Source: a virus
Reading direction: 5' to 3' (one strand)
Length of the DNA: 40,546 nucleotides
IMG/VR virus record: IMGVR_UViG_3300045282_000157
Location: 1-40,546 of that record
Of this stretch, positions 1 to 7,859 are shown in pieces. The first letter of the stretch is position 1, and every line of letters starts with the position of its first letter. The position numbers were made by a program, and so were the translations under genes. Below the pieces are notes generated by a model. That model had not been told where the DNA came from. It was given only the letters and a program-made list of their open reading frames with translations, and made no database searches.

Positions 1-179
1 GGTCTTGGCTGGGGGGGGCGCCTTGGGGGCCTTGGGAGGCCTTGGGGCGCCTTGGGGGGGCGCCTTGGCGGGTCTTGGCTGGGGGGGGCGCCTTGGGGGC
101 CTTGGGAGGCCTTGGGGCGCCTTGGGGGGGCGCCTTGGCGGGTCTTGGCTGGGGGGGGCGCCTTGGGGGGCCTTGGGGC
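1..179. repeat. G-rich 70-bp tandem repeat array, left end
   Basis: Bases 1-70 and 71-140 are exact copies of one 70-base unit beginning GGTCTTGGCT. A third copy starts at 141 and diverges after about 30 bases. The unit is built from a smaller motif, GGCGCCTTGGGG, with runs of 5 to 8 G. Seventy is not a multiple of 3, and the plus-strand Gly/Leu/Trp reading frames here are repeat artefacts, so I treat it as non-coding. The same array closes the other end of the window. Confidence 0.9.
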
Positions 180-208
180 AAAAAAAAGGCGCCCCAGGGG
201 GGCGCCTT
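180..208 (-). terminator. Intrinsic terminator for the Lys/Ala/Pro-rich gene
   Basis: Read on the minus strand, a 10-bp perfect stem (AAGGCGCCCC pairing with GGGGCGCCTT, plus-strand 186-195 and 199-208, 3-base loop) is followed by eight T (plus-strand A180-187). It lies 25 bases past the stop codon of the gene ending at 233. The stem is made of the same GGCGCC motif as the neighbouring array. Confidence 0.85.
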
Positions 209-232
209 GAAAACTTACAATAAACCCTTGAA

Positions 233-565
233 TTAGGCCGACTTACGGCCTTTCTTGGGGGCCTTGGCGTCGGCCTTCGCCTTGGCGTCGGCCTCAGCCT
301 TGGCGGCGTCGGCCTTGGCGCGACGGGTCGCCCACGCCTTAAGTGCTGCGTTTGTAAGCACTTGGTTCTGTTCAGGAGTGCGAAGGGCCCGCTTGTCGGC
401 TTTCGACAGGAGCGTAGGCGTGGGGAGCGGCGTAGGCGTGGGGGGCGCCTTGGGGGCCTCCTTCGCCTTGGTGATCGCCTTCGCCTTGGGGGCGAGTGGC
501 TTGACGGAGGGGGCCTTGGGGGCCTCAGCCTTGGGGGCCTTGAACGTGAGCGCTTTTTTCGACAT
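233..565 (-). CDS. Lys/Ala/Pro-rich basic protein, histone H1-tail-like
   Basis: A 110-residue protein made mostly of K, A and P. An open frame extends upstream to 661, but the ATG at 565 is preceded by AAGGG at 6-base spacing and begins the basic region (MSKKALTF), so I place the start there. Residues about 9-55 are APKA/PKAP-type repeats; a central PTPTPLPTP linker follows; then comes a KAWATRR motif and an Ala/Lys/Asp helix-like tail ending KKGRKSA. Such composition resembles the disordered tails of linker histones, so DNA binding is a reasonable inference but no fold is visible. Part of the coding DNA is the GGCGCCTTGGGG motif of the nearby array read on the opposite strand. Transcribed away from the terminase operon; a strong terminator follows. 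Confidence 0.75.
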   Translation of the reverse strand: MSKKALTFKAPKAEAPKAPSVKPLAPKAKAITKAKEAPKAPPTPTPLPTPTLLSKADKRALRTPEQNQVLTNAALKAWATRRAKADAAKAEADAKAKADAKAPKKGRKSA

Positions 566-602
566 GTAAACCCTTGCAAAACCTAGGGTTAATTCCCTAA
601 GT

Positions 603-625
603 GACAGGCCCGTTATCGGCCTGAC
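603..625. promoter_or_regulatory. Inverted repeat 1 between divergent genes (operator candidate)
   Basis: GACAGGCC - 7 bases - GGCCTGAC, arms 603-610 and 618-625 with one mismatched pair. It lies upstream of the minus-strand gene starting at 565. A second site with the same outer half-sites (GACAGG/CCTGAC) occurs 85 bases further on. Confidence 0.45.
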
Positions 626-685
626 TTGGTAAGCATAATTCGCAGCGGTCAGAAAAAGCAATATAATTCGACATTAGGAAAACGC

Positions 686-715
686 TTGACAGGGTCGGCC
701 TGACTACGCTAGTCG
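686..715 (+). promoter_or_regulatory. Putative late promoter with overlapping inverted repeat 2
   Basis: A perfect TTGACA at 686-691 is followed after 18 bases by TAGTCG (710-715), a weak -10 candidate. The inverted repeat GACAGG-GTCGG-CCTGAC (688-704) overlaps the -35 box, which would let a bound protein block the promoter. It is the only promoter-like signal ahead of the terminase operon starting at 749. The -10 assignment is weak. Confidence 0.4.
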
Positions 716-748
716 GACACAGGATATGTTATTTTTATCGCAGCACAC

Positions 749-1252
749 ATGAGGGGGCGCAAGCCGACGCCGTCGGCGGTCCGCGCGTTATCGGGCAATC
801 CGGGCAAGCGCGCGATGAATGAGGACGAACCACGTCCACCGGATCTCGCCGACGAGGACGACGACGTACCCCACGAACTGGATGGCAACGCGCTCGCGAT
901 CGCCGAGTGGCAACGGCTGATGCCGATGCTCCGGCGCTGTCGCCAGATCACCGAGGCCGATCGCGGCGCCCTCCTGGCGCTGTGTCTGGAGTGGGCGCGC
1001 TACATCCACGCCACGCGGCAGATCGCGACGCTCGGCCTGATCGTCAAAGCGCCGAGCGGCTATCCGATTCAGAATCCGTACTTGCCGATCGCCACGAAGG
1101 CGCTCGCCGGCTGCAACAAGCTCTGGCCGGAGCTCGGGCTCACGCCGTCGAGCCGCTCGCGCGTCCGCCGCGACGGGGAAGGCCCAGGGCCCGACGGCGA
1201 TGCGTTCTCGGAGTTCGATGAACCTGAGCCTGACGACATCACCACACACTGA
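749..1252 (+). CDS. terS: Terminase small subunit, P27 family
   Basis: The 167-residue product has the P27-family signature: an N-terminal MRGRKPTP segment followed by SGNPGKR, and a C-terminal conserved block YPIQNPYLPIATKA leading to LWPELGLTPSSRSRV. Small terminase subunits recognise the packaging site on phage DNA and hand it to the ATPase/nuclease subunit. It opens the late operon and its 3' end overlaps the large-subunit gene, the normal arrangement. Length fits the family. Start at the ATG that begins the conserved N-terminus; no strong ribosome binding site is visible. Confidence 0.93.
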   Translation: MRGRKPTPSAVRALSGNPGKRAMNEDEPRPPDLADEDDDVPHELDGNALAIAEWQRLMPMLRRCRQITEADRGALLALCLEWARYIHATRQIATLGLIVKAPSGYPIQNPYLPIATKALAGCNKLWPELGLTPSSRSRVRRDGEGPGPDGDAFSEFDEPEPDDITTH

Positions 1253-2921
1253 TCTCGACACGTACGCGCAGACCGTCGCCACCGGGCTGATCCCGGTCGG
1301 GAAGTATCATCGCCTCGCGTGCGCGCGGCATCTCCGCGACCGCGCGCGCGAAGGGACCGCGGCGTTTCCGTTTTGCTTCGTGCCCGAGAAGGCCGAGCGG
1401 TTTTTTCGGTTCGCGCACAAGCTGCGGCATTACAAAGCCGAGTGGGCGGGCCAGTTCATCGTGCTCCAACCGCATCAGCGGTTCCGCCTCGGGTCGCTGT
1501 TCGCGTGGGTCCACGTCGAGACGGGGCTGCGTCGGTTCCGCGTCAGCTACAACGAACTGCCCCGCAAGAACGGCAAATCGCTGGAGGCCGCGCTCGTCGC
1601 GCTCTATCTGACCTTCTTCGATCACGAGCCCGGCGCCGAGGGCTACTGCATCGCGACGAAGCGCGACCAAGCCAAGATCGTGTTCAACGATTGCAAGCGG
1701 CTCGTGCGCGCTTCGGGCCTCCGCTCCCGCATCGCGGTCCTGATGGCGAACCTCCATCGCGAGGCCACGGCGTCGAAACTGGAACCGCTCGGCGCCGACC
1801 GCGATTCGACCGACGGCTTGAACCCGTCGCTCGTCATCCTCGATGAAGCGCACGCGATGAAACACCGCGGCATGATCGACGTGATGGAAACCGCGACCGG
1901 CTCACGGCTCCAGCCGGTCATCAACTGGATCACGACGGCGGGCAACAACCCGGTGTCGCCGTGCGGCGATCAACATGACTACGCGTGCAAGGTCCTCGAA
2001 GGCATCCTCGTCGACGAGACGCTGTTCGCGTTCATCGCCCACGCTGATCCCGAGGACGATTGGACGCTCGAAAGCACCTGGCGCAAGGCCAATCCGAATT
2101 ACGGCGTGTCGGTGAAACCGGACGACATCCGCGCCCTGGCGCAGAAGGCCGCGCACATCACCTCCGCGCAAAACGCGTTCAAACAAAAGCGGCTCAACAT
2201 TTGGGTGAACACGATTCAACCGTGGCTGTCGATGGACGGCTGGGCCCGCGGCCAATGCGCCGCCGCGCCGGCCGCGCGGCTCGAGCAGCGGCTCGGCCGC
2301 AAGTGCGCGATCGGGATCGACATGAGTTCGAAGATCGATCTGACCGCGGTGGTCGCGATGTTTCCGCCCGAGGTCGAGGGCGGCACATGGGCGCTCCTGG
2401 CGTGGTGCCTCACGCCGCTCGCGACGCTCGCCGATCGCGCCCGCCGCGACCGCGCGCCGTACGACCAGTGGGTGACCGATGGGTATCTGCACACCAACCC
2501 GGGCAATCGCATCGATCAACGCCGCGTGATCGAAGTCGTCGAGGACTGGCTCGACGCGTTCGATGTGCAGGGCATCGGGATCGATCCGTGGAATGCGGGC
2601 AACCTCGTGACCGAGCTGGGCGAATTTGGTGTGCCGGTGGTCGAGGTGCCGCAGACGATTCCGCAGATGTCGGCGCCGTCGAAAGAGTTCGAAGCCGATG
2701 TCCTCGACGGGTTGATCGACGCCGGCGCCGACCCGCTGGTGCAGTGGTGCGCGTCCAACGCGGTCGCGCCCGGCGATAACAAGGGCAACATCTTTCCGGC
2801 GAAGAAACAATCCCGCGGCCGCATCGATCCGATCGTCGCCGCTATCATCGGGCGTAAGATTGCCGCACTCGATCTGAGCGAACCGCCCGCCGACGATCCG
2901 GATCTCGTGGTGGCCGCATGA
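1218..2921 (+). CDS. terL: Terminase large subunit (ATPase and nuclease)
   Basis: The motor that translocates DNA into the procapsid and cuts it. In the 567-residue product the ATPase half shows a Walker-A-like loop PRKNGKS (residues 115-121) and Walker B LVILDEAH (Asp209, Glu210). The C-terminal nuclease half has the expected acidic residues in IDMSS (Asp368), GIDPWNAGN (Asp456) and GRIDPIVAA (Asp537). I chose the ATG at 1218 because GGAG precedes it; an ATG at 1200 in the same frame is possible. Either way it overlaps the small-subunit gene. All catalytic positions are intact. Confidence 0.96.
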   Translation: MNLSLTTSPHTDLDTYAQTVATGLIPVGKYHRLACARHLRDRAREGTAAFPFCFVPEKAERFFRFAHKLRHYKAEWAGQFIVLQPHQRFRLGSLFAWVHVETGLRRFRVSYNELPRKNGKSLEAALVALYLTFFDHEPGAEGYCIATKRDQAKIVFNDCKRLVRASGLRSRIAVLMANLHREATASKLEPLGADRDSTDGLNPSLVILDEAHAMKHRGMIDVMETATGSRLQPVINWITTAGNNPVSPCGDQHDYACKVLEGILVDETLFAFIAHADPEDDWTLESTWRKANPNYGVSVKPDDIRALAQKAAHITSAQNAFKQKRLNIWVNTIQPWLSMDGWARGQCAAAPAARLEQRLGRKCAIGIDMSSKIDLTAVVAMFPPEVEGGTWALLAWCLTPLATLADRARRDRAPYDQWVTDGYLHTNPGNRIDQRRVIEVVEDWLDAFDVQGIGIDPWNAGNLVTELGEFGVPVVEVPQTIPQMSAPSKEFEADVLDGLIDAGADPLVQWCASNAVAPGDNKGNIFPAKKQSRGRIDPIVAAIIGRKIAALDLSEPPADDPDLVVAA

Positions 2922-3118
2922 AAGGACGGCGCGCGATGAAGTCTCCGAATCCGCCAGGACGCCCGCCGATTGATCGATCCGACCCGTCGCAGTCGGTGAC
3001 GCTCACCTTGCCGGGCCGCGTGTTCAAGGCGCTCGAAACTGTCGCGCGGCAGAACCGCACGAACGTGCAAACGATCATCCGGCAACGGCTCACGGCGACC
3101 GATGACGACGACGATTAA
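2918..3118 (+). CDS. Small ribbon-helix-helix-like protein
   Basis: A 66-residue protein whose residues about 25-60 read VTLTLPGRVFKALE followed by NVQTIIRQRL, which matches the beta strand plus two helices of ribbon-helix-helix (CopG-type) DNA-binding proteins. The ATG overlaps the terminase stop (ATGA). An internal ATG at 2936 has a better-placed AAAGGA (9-base spacing) and would give a 60-residue protein. The tail is an Asp run. It may regulate the late operon or bind DNA during packaging; both are inference. Confidence 0.7.
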   Translation: MKGRRAMKSPNPPGRPPIDRSDPSQSVTLTLPGRVFKALETVARQNRTNVQTIIRQRLTATDDDDD

Positions 3119-3167
3119 AGTCTAAAATCGACAGCCCGTCCGTTCGCCGCGCATTCTCGGCGGACAC

Positions 3168-3389
3168 GTGTTCTGGTCGCGGCAACCTCCATGCCAGCGG
3201 CGTCTCGTCATCGTCAACCTCAAGGACGATCCGACGACCGCCATTAAAGGCGCCCTCTGGTCCACGAGCGGCCCCTGGCTCGTGCTCCGCGGCGCCGCGC
3301 TGCTCAAGGCGAGTCTGGAACCCGCGCCCATCGACGGCGAAGCCATCGTGCACACCTCGAATGTGTGCTTCCTCCAGGTGCTCCCGTAA
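3168..3389 (+). CDS. Conserved small phage protein between terminase and portal
   Basis: Begins with GTG and encodes 73 residues. The pattern IVNLKDDPTTAIKGALW, then WLVLRGAALL, then DGEAIVHTSNVCFLQV is what I recall of a small protein often found just before the portal gene in siphovirus genomes. Its function is not known to me. The stop codon TAA shares its last A with the portal ATG. The 49 bases before it hold no recognisable element. Confidence 0.7.
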   Translation: MFWSRQPPCQRRLVIVNLKDDPTTAIKGALWSTSGPWLVLRGAALLKASLEPAPIDGEAIVHTSNVCFLQVLP

Positions 3390-4915
3390 TGCCCATCGTG
3401 CAAAGCGCGGGCGCGCTGCAATCGCTCGGCGCGGCGCCGCTCGGGCTGGTCCACAGCGCGAGCGCCGGCGGCCCCTCGTGGTCGGGCCTCCAGTCGGCCT
3501 ACGCGACGATCTGGGCGAACAACCCGAACGTCCGCACGATGGTCGACTTTCTGTCGCGCAACTGCGCGCAGCTCGGGCTCCACTTCTTTCGGCGCGTGTC
3601 GGACACCGATCGCGTGCGCCTCTACAACTACGACGTGGCCTCGTGGTTCCGTCGCCCGAATACCGCGACCTCGCGCTATCGGTTGATCGAGGCGCTCCTC
3701 GGGGACCTCGGCGTGTACTTCAACGCGTTCTGGTTGAAGGTACGCAGCCAGGAGCAAGGCGGCGTCCGTGTCCGCTTCGTGCGTCTGCCGCCCCAAGAGG
3801 TCACGACGTACGGCGGGCTGATTCCGCGCGGGTTCACGTGGACCAACGGCACGAATGCGCCGCAACCGATCATCCCCGGGGATCTGTGCGTATTCGGCGG
3901 CTACAACGCGCTCGATCCGATCATCGGGCTCTCGCCGCTCGAAACGCTGCGGCGTCTGCTCGCCGAGGACTACGCCGCCGGGCAGTACCGCGAAGCCTAT
4001 TGGCAAAACGCCGGGCGCATGGAAGGCGTGATCCAGCGGCCAAAGGATGCGCCGAAGTGGACGCCGGATCAGAAACGCGAATGGCGCAAGCAATGGCAGG
4101 AGCGATTCGCCGGTCCGCAGAACGCCGGCATGGTCCCGATCCTCGAGGACGGCATGGTGTGGGCCAACACGTCGCACAGCGCGAAGGATGCCGAGTACCT
4201 CCAGGCGCGCAAACTCTCGCGCGAGGAGTGCGCGTCGGCGTACCACATCCCGCCGCCGATGGTCGGCATCCTCGACCACGCGACGTTCAGCAACATCAAG
4301 GAGCAACACAAACAGCTGTACGCGGACACGCTCGGGCCATGGCTGGAAATGATTCAAGAGGAAATCGAGGCGCAGATCCTGCCCGAGTCGAGCGACAGCA
4401 CCGACGTGTACTGCGAGTTCAACATCGCCGAAAAGCTCAAGGGCAGTTTCGAGGAGCAAGCCGCGGCGCTGCAAGCGTCGGTGGGGCGCCCGTTCATGAC
4501 GGCGAACGAAGCGCGCGCGCGCCTGAACCTGCCCGCGATCACCGATGACCCGACCGCCGATCAACTGGCCGCGCAGCAAGGCGGGCCCTCGACGCCGGCC
4601 GCGGCCGCGCCCCTCGATCCGACGACCGGCGCGCACATCATCGACATCACGCCGCACGCGCTCGAGCACACCACGCGCAAGCATCTCCAGCGACAACGGG
4701 ATCGACTGGCGCGCGTGCCGGATGCGCAACGCGCCGAGGCGCTCGACGTGTCGCGCTGCGTCCGTGAACTGGCCGCGGATCTGGCCGCCCACGTAGGCCC
4801 CGATCGCGCGACCGCCTACGCGACCCGCGTCACGCTCGGGACCTACATGCAGCTGCGCGAGGGCCGCGATCCGTTTGTGTCCAATCGGGAGATTCCATCA
4901 TGTCTGAATCCCTAG
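3389..4915 (+). CDS. Portal protein, HK97 type
   Basis: A 508-residue portal, the dodecameric ring at the special capsid vertex through which DNA enters and leaves. Family landmarks are the N-terminal NNPNVRTMVDFLSRN helix, a YNALDPIIGLSPLETLRR segment, the EYLQARKLSREECASAYHIPPPMVG block and the following NIKEQHKQLY and TLGPWLEMIQEEIEAQIL clip/stem helices. The ATG at 3389 overlaps the upstream stop and begins a normal N-terminus; an in-frame GTG at 3365 is less likely. The C-terminal 100 residues are Ala/Pro-rich and then helical. Overlaps the protease gene by 16 bases. Confidence 0.95.
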   Translation: MPIVQSAGALQSLGAAPLGLVHSASAGGPSWSGLQSAYATIWANNPNVRTMVDFLSRNCAQLGLHFFRRVSDTDRVRLYNYDVASWFRRPNTATSRYRLIEALLGDLGVYFNAFWLKVRSQEQGGVRVRFVRLPPQEVTTYGGLIPRGFTWTNGTNAPQPIIPGDLCVFGGYNALDPIIGLSPLETLRRLLAEDYAAGQYREAYWQNAGRMEGVIQRPKDAPKWTPDQKREWRKQWQERFAGPQNAGMVPILEDGMVWANTSHSAKDAEYLQARKLSREECASAYHIPPPMVGILDHATFSNIKEQHKQLYADTLGPWLEMIQEEIEAQILPESSDSTDVYCEFNIAEKLKGSFEEQAAALQASVGRPFMTANEARARLNLPAITDDPTADQLAAQQGGPSTPAAAAPLDPTTGAHIIDITPHALEHTTRKHLQRQRDRLARVPDAQRAEALDVSRCVRELAADLAAHVGPDRATAYATRVTLGTYMQLREGRDPFVSNREIPSCLNP

Positions 4916-5898
4916 TCGGCGGCATCGATCGCGTCGTCGCGTTCGCGCTGGAACATCCGTGGGCGCTGACCGCCGAGATGCGCGCCTTGATCGGTGAACT
5001 GCTCGCGCGTCGGCTCGTGGGGCAACGCGCCACCGAGGAGGAGATCAGCGCCGCGGTCGGCGCGCGGCGACAGAAGGTCGGCGCCTCGGGCGGGATCGCG
5101 GTGATCCCGATCCATGGCGTCATTTCGCCGCGCATGAACATGCTGTCGGAGATGTCGGGCGGCGCGACGTGCGACGGCATCAGCGCCGATCTGTCGGAGG
5201 CGCTCGCGACCAGCCCGCGCGCGATTGTGCTCGACATCGATTCGCCGGGCGGCAACGTGGCCGGTGGGCACGAGCTCGCCCGCGAGGTCCTGGCCGCGCG
5301 CGCGAAAGTGCCGGTCATCGCGCAGTCGAATCACTTGATGGGATCGCTCGCGTACTGGATTGGATCGTGCGCCACGGAAATCGTCGCCTCGCCGTCGTCG
5401 CTGGTCGGGAGCGTCGGCGTCTACACGCTCTACAACGACATCTCCGCCGCGCTCGATCAAATGGGCATCAAGCGCACGCTCATCGCCGGAGGCGGCGCCT
5501 ACAAGGGCGAGGGCGCCGACGGCGGGCCGCTCAGCGAGGAGGCGCTCGCCCATCGCAAGGCCATCGTCGGCGGGTTCGCCGATCAGTTTCTGGCCGATGT
5601 CGCGGCGGGCCGCGGCGTCGAGGTCGGGATCGTGCGCGAGACGTACGGGCAGGGCCGCGTGTTCCGCGCGCCCGAGGCGCTGCGCGTCGGCATGGTCAAT
5701 CGCATCGGGACGCTTCACGAAACGATTGCGCGCCTCGGAGGCAGTGTCGCCGCCCCTGCCCCGCTGGCCGCTCGCACGACGCCGCCAGCCACGGCCCAGG
5801 AGCCGCCTCTCGCGGCCACGGCCCAGGAGCACGCCGCGATCGTCGCCGAGCAACTCGAACTGGTGCGGCTGTTGGTCGAGACGGGAGTCACCCCATGA
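4900..5898 (+). CDS. Head maturation protease, S49 (SppA-like) family
   Basis: A 332-residue protein of the ClpP/crotonase fold class that trims the capsid precursor during head maturation. The core runs from IAVIPIHGVISPR (about residue 67) through VLDIDSPGGNVAGG to LMGSLAYWIGS, where Ser149 sits at the position of the S49 nucleophile. Lys202 in AYKGEGADGG fits the catalytic lysine. The last 50 residues are Ala/Pro-rich. Its place between portal and capsid genes supports the role. The stop overlaps the capsid start (ATGA). Confidence 0.92.
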   Translation: MSESLVGGIDRVVAFALEHPWALTAEMRALIGELLARRLVGQRATEEEISAAVGARRQKVGASGGIAVIPIHGVISPRMNMLSEMSGGATCDGISADLSEALATSPRAIVLDIDSPGGNVAGGHELAREVLAARAKVPVIAQSNHLMGSLAYWIGSCATEIVASPSSLVGSVGVYTLYNDISAALDQMGIKRTLIAGGGAYKGEGADGGPLSEEALAHRKAIVGGFADQFLADVAAGRGVEVGIVRETYGQGRVFRAPEALRVGMVNRIGTLHETIARLGGSVAAPAPLAARTTPPATAQEPPLAATAQEHAAIVAEQLELVRLLVETGVTP

Positions 5899-7190
5899 AC
5901 GTTGTGCAACTCGAAAGCGATCTGCGCGCGAAAAAGGTCGCGCTCGGCGGGCTGATCGAAAAGACCGCGCGCGCCTGCCAGGATCACGTCGTCACCGCGG
6001 CCACGGCCACGACGCCCGCGATCACCGGGCGCCTGATGACCGCCGAGGAGAAGGGCGCGATCAAGGCGATCCAAGACGAGTGTCTAGCGATTCAGAACAA
6101 ACTCGACGGCGCGCAGGGCGATGCCGCGTTCCTCGCGCAGATCCAGCGGTTCTCGGGCGATCCGGCCCACGCCGCGGCCGCCGCCGCGCACGCGATCGAA
6201 CGGCGCAGCGTCGGGCAACAGTTCGTCAACGATGCCGCGGTGCGCGCGTTCCTCGCCGCCGGTGGGCACCGTCGCAACGGCGCGTGGGCGTCACCGCCGG
6301 TCGAATGCTTCGGCCCGCTGCACGCGACGACGCTCACCGAAGATCCCGCGTCGGGCGGCAAGCTGCTCGTGCCGCAGTACCTGCCCGGGATTCAATCGGT
6401 GCAGTTCAAGCGCCTCGTCGTCGCGGACCTGATGGCCTCGGGCACCGCCACGTCGAACGCGATCATCTACATGGTGGAAACGGCGTTCACCAACGCCGCC
6501 GCCGCCGTCGCGGAAGGCGCCGCCAAACCGGAGTCGGCGATGGTGTTCGATCAGCGCACCGACCCGGTGTCGAAGATCGCGCACTGGTTGCCGGTCACCG
6601 AGGAGCTCCTCGAGGACGTGCCCGCGATCCAGTCGTACATCGATGCGCGCCTCACGCTCGGCGTGCAGCTGGCCGAGGAGGATCAATTGCTCAACGGGAA
6701 CGGCACGCCGCCCAATCTCATGGGGATCATGAACCGCGCGGGCCTCGCCACCGCGGTCGCGCGCAATGGCGCCGCGACACCGCCCGAAACCAACGCCGAG
6801 GCGATCCTGCGGCAGATCACCGCGATTGCGACCACGGCGTTCGTGTATCCCGATGGCGTCGTGGTGAACCCGGCGAACTGGTTCACGACGGTGACCTCGA
6901 AGGATTCGACGGGTCAGTACTTCGGCGGCGGTCCGTTCTCGTCGCTGCCCACCGCGTCGATCTGGGGCACGCCGGTCGCGATCACGCCGTCGATTGTCGC
7001 CAACACCGCGCTCGTCGGCGCCTTCGGCACCATGTCGCAAGTGTTCCGCAAGGGCGGCATCCGCGTCGAAGCGAGCAACAGCCATCAGGATTTCTTCATC
7101 AAGAACCTCGTGGCCATCCGCGCCGAGGAGCGCCTGGCGCTCGCGGTCTATCGTCCCGGCGCCTTCGGGAAGGTCACCGGCCTGAACTAA
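5895..7190 (+). CDS. Major capsid protein, HK97 fold
   Basis: A 431-residue protein forming the head shell. The ATG at 5895, preceded by GGGAG, is the real start although the frame stays open far upstream. Residues about 1-130 are helical and Ala-rich, as expected of a delta (scaffolding) domain removed by the neighbouring protease. The mature part contains GGKLLVPQYLPG, a P-domain helix EDVPAIQSYIDARLTLGVQLAEEDQLLNG written here in pieces (EDVPAIQSYI, QLAEEDQLLNG), and an A-domain stretch YPDGVVVNPANW followed by VAITPSIVANTALVGAF. This order is typical of the HK97 capsid family. Confidence 0.95.
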   Translation: MNVVQLESDLRAKKVALGGLIEKTARACQDHVVTAATATTPAITGRLMTAEEKGAIKAIQDECLAIQNKLDGAQGDAAFLAQIQRFSGDPAHAAAAAAHAIERRSVGQQFVNDAAVRAFLAAGGHRRNGAWASPPVECFGPLHATTLTEDPASGGKLLVPQYLPGIQSVQFKRLVVADLMASGTATSNAIIYMVETAFTNAAAAVAEGAAKPESAMVFDQRTDPVSKIAHWLPVTEELLEDVPAIQSYIDARLTLGVQLAEEDQLLNGNGTPPNLMGIMNRAGLATAVARNGAATPPETNAEAILRQITAIATTAFVYPDGVVVNPANWFTTVTSKDSTGQYFGGGPFSSLPTASIWGTPVAITPSIVANTALVGAFGTMSQVFRKGGIRVEASNSHQDFFIKNLVAIRAEERLALAVYRPGAFGKVTGLN

Positions 7191-7200
7191 CGCACGCGAA

Positions 7201-7226
7201 CGGTGCGCCTCGTGTGGGGCGCACCG
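7201..7226 (+). other. Hairpin after the capsid gene
   Basis: A perfect 9-bp stem (CGGTGCGCC with GGCGCACCG, 8-base loop) lies between the capsid stop and the next ribosome binding site. No T-run follows on either strand, so it is not a standard terminator. Hairpins in this place may stabilise or partly terminate the capsid mRNA; that role is inference. Confidence 0.6.
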
Positions 7227-7242
7227 CTCACCAAGGAGTGAA

Positions 7243-7635
7243 ATGTCGATGGAGAACACGACGGACGGGAAAACGATCAAGACCGACAGAACGACGAAAG
7301 CCGCGAGCGATCCGGGCTGGAGTAACTCCGCGCCCCACGACGGCATCTCCTCGACGGAACCCCCGCCCGGTGAACGCGACATGCACGCGCCGGGCTGGAG
7401 CAACGATCCCGTCGTCGTCGAAGCGCCTCCACCGCCGCCCGCGACCGGCGCGACCGCGGGCACGCCGGGCAGCTGGACGCCAGCCGGCGCCGCACCGCCC
7501 GCCGACTTCGCAGCACTCGGCGCGATCACGGCCACGCCGCTGACCGCGTGGACCACCGGGCAACACGTCGTCCTCGGTGACGCCTCAAACGCGTTTTGGG
7601 ACGGCGCCGCGTGGGCCGCGGGGCAGGCGGCGTGA
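7243..7635 (+). CDS. Small structural protein, possible capsid decoration protein
   Basis: A 130-residue protein with AAGGAG placed well before its ATG. The first 70 residues are polar and Pro-rich with two copies of a (D/A)PGWSN motif (SDPGWSN, HAPGWSN). The C-terminal 60 residues carry the pattern GSWTPAGAAPPADFAAL, TAWTTGQHVVLGD and AFWDGAAWAAG, which I recall from small phage virion proteins encoded just after the capsid. A decoration or head-fibre role fits the position but is not shown by the sequence. Confidence 0.75.
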   Translation: MSMENTTDGKTIKTDRTTKAASDPGWSNSAPHDGISSTEPPPGERDMHAPGWSNDPVVVEAPPPPPATGATAGTPGSWTPAGAAPPADFAALGAITATPLTAWTTGQHVVLGDASNAFWDGAAWAAGQAA

Positions 7636-7859
7636 TCGGATTCTGGAAGGGCGATCCCGGGCCGTGTCCGGTGGACGATGCACCGCATACGACGTGCACG
7701 TCACCGGACGCGCCCATCGTGGTCGAACTGTTGCCCGCGACCGCCGACAATCGGCGCCGCGCGGCGCAGCTGAAGGCCGAGGAGATTCAAGCGACGTTGC
7801 CGCCCGGACAATTCACGACGGGCACGTATCGCCGCCTACGGCGGAGGCGTGATGGCTAG
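7632..7859 (+). CDS. Conserved small phage protein
   Basis: Starts at a GTG overlapping the previous stop (GTGA) and encodes 75 residues. Landmarks are FWKGDPGPCPVDDAPHTTC near the N-terminus and an Arg-rich tail. The Cys-containing DDAPHTTC segment looks conserved from memory of other siphovirus head regions. Function unknown. The stop codon TAG overlaps the start of the connector gene. Confidence 0.65.
   Translation: MIGFWKGDPGPCPVDDAPHTTCTSPDAPIVVELLPATADNRRRAAQLKAEEIQATLPPGQFTTGTYRRLRRRRDG

Noticed and set aside
5-236. Open frames rich in Gly, Leu and Trp on the plus strand
   Set aside because: They are readings of the tandem repeat, begin inside it, have no ribosome site, and the unit length is not a multiple of 3.
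3122-4792. Long minus-strand open frame opposite the portal gene (556 codons), and similar ones at 10825-12951 and 15180-16817
   Set aside because: High GC content keeps antisense frames open; the products are Arg/Pro/Ala-rich without motifs, and the plus strand holds clear genes.
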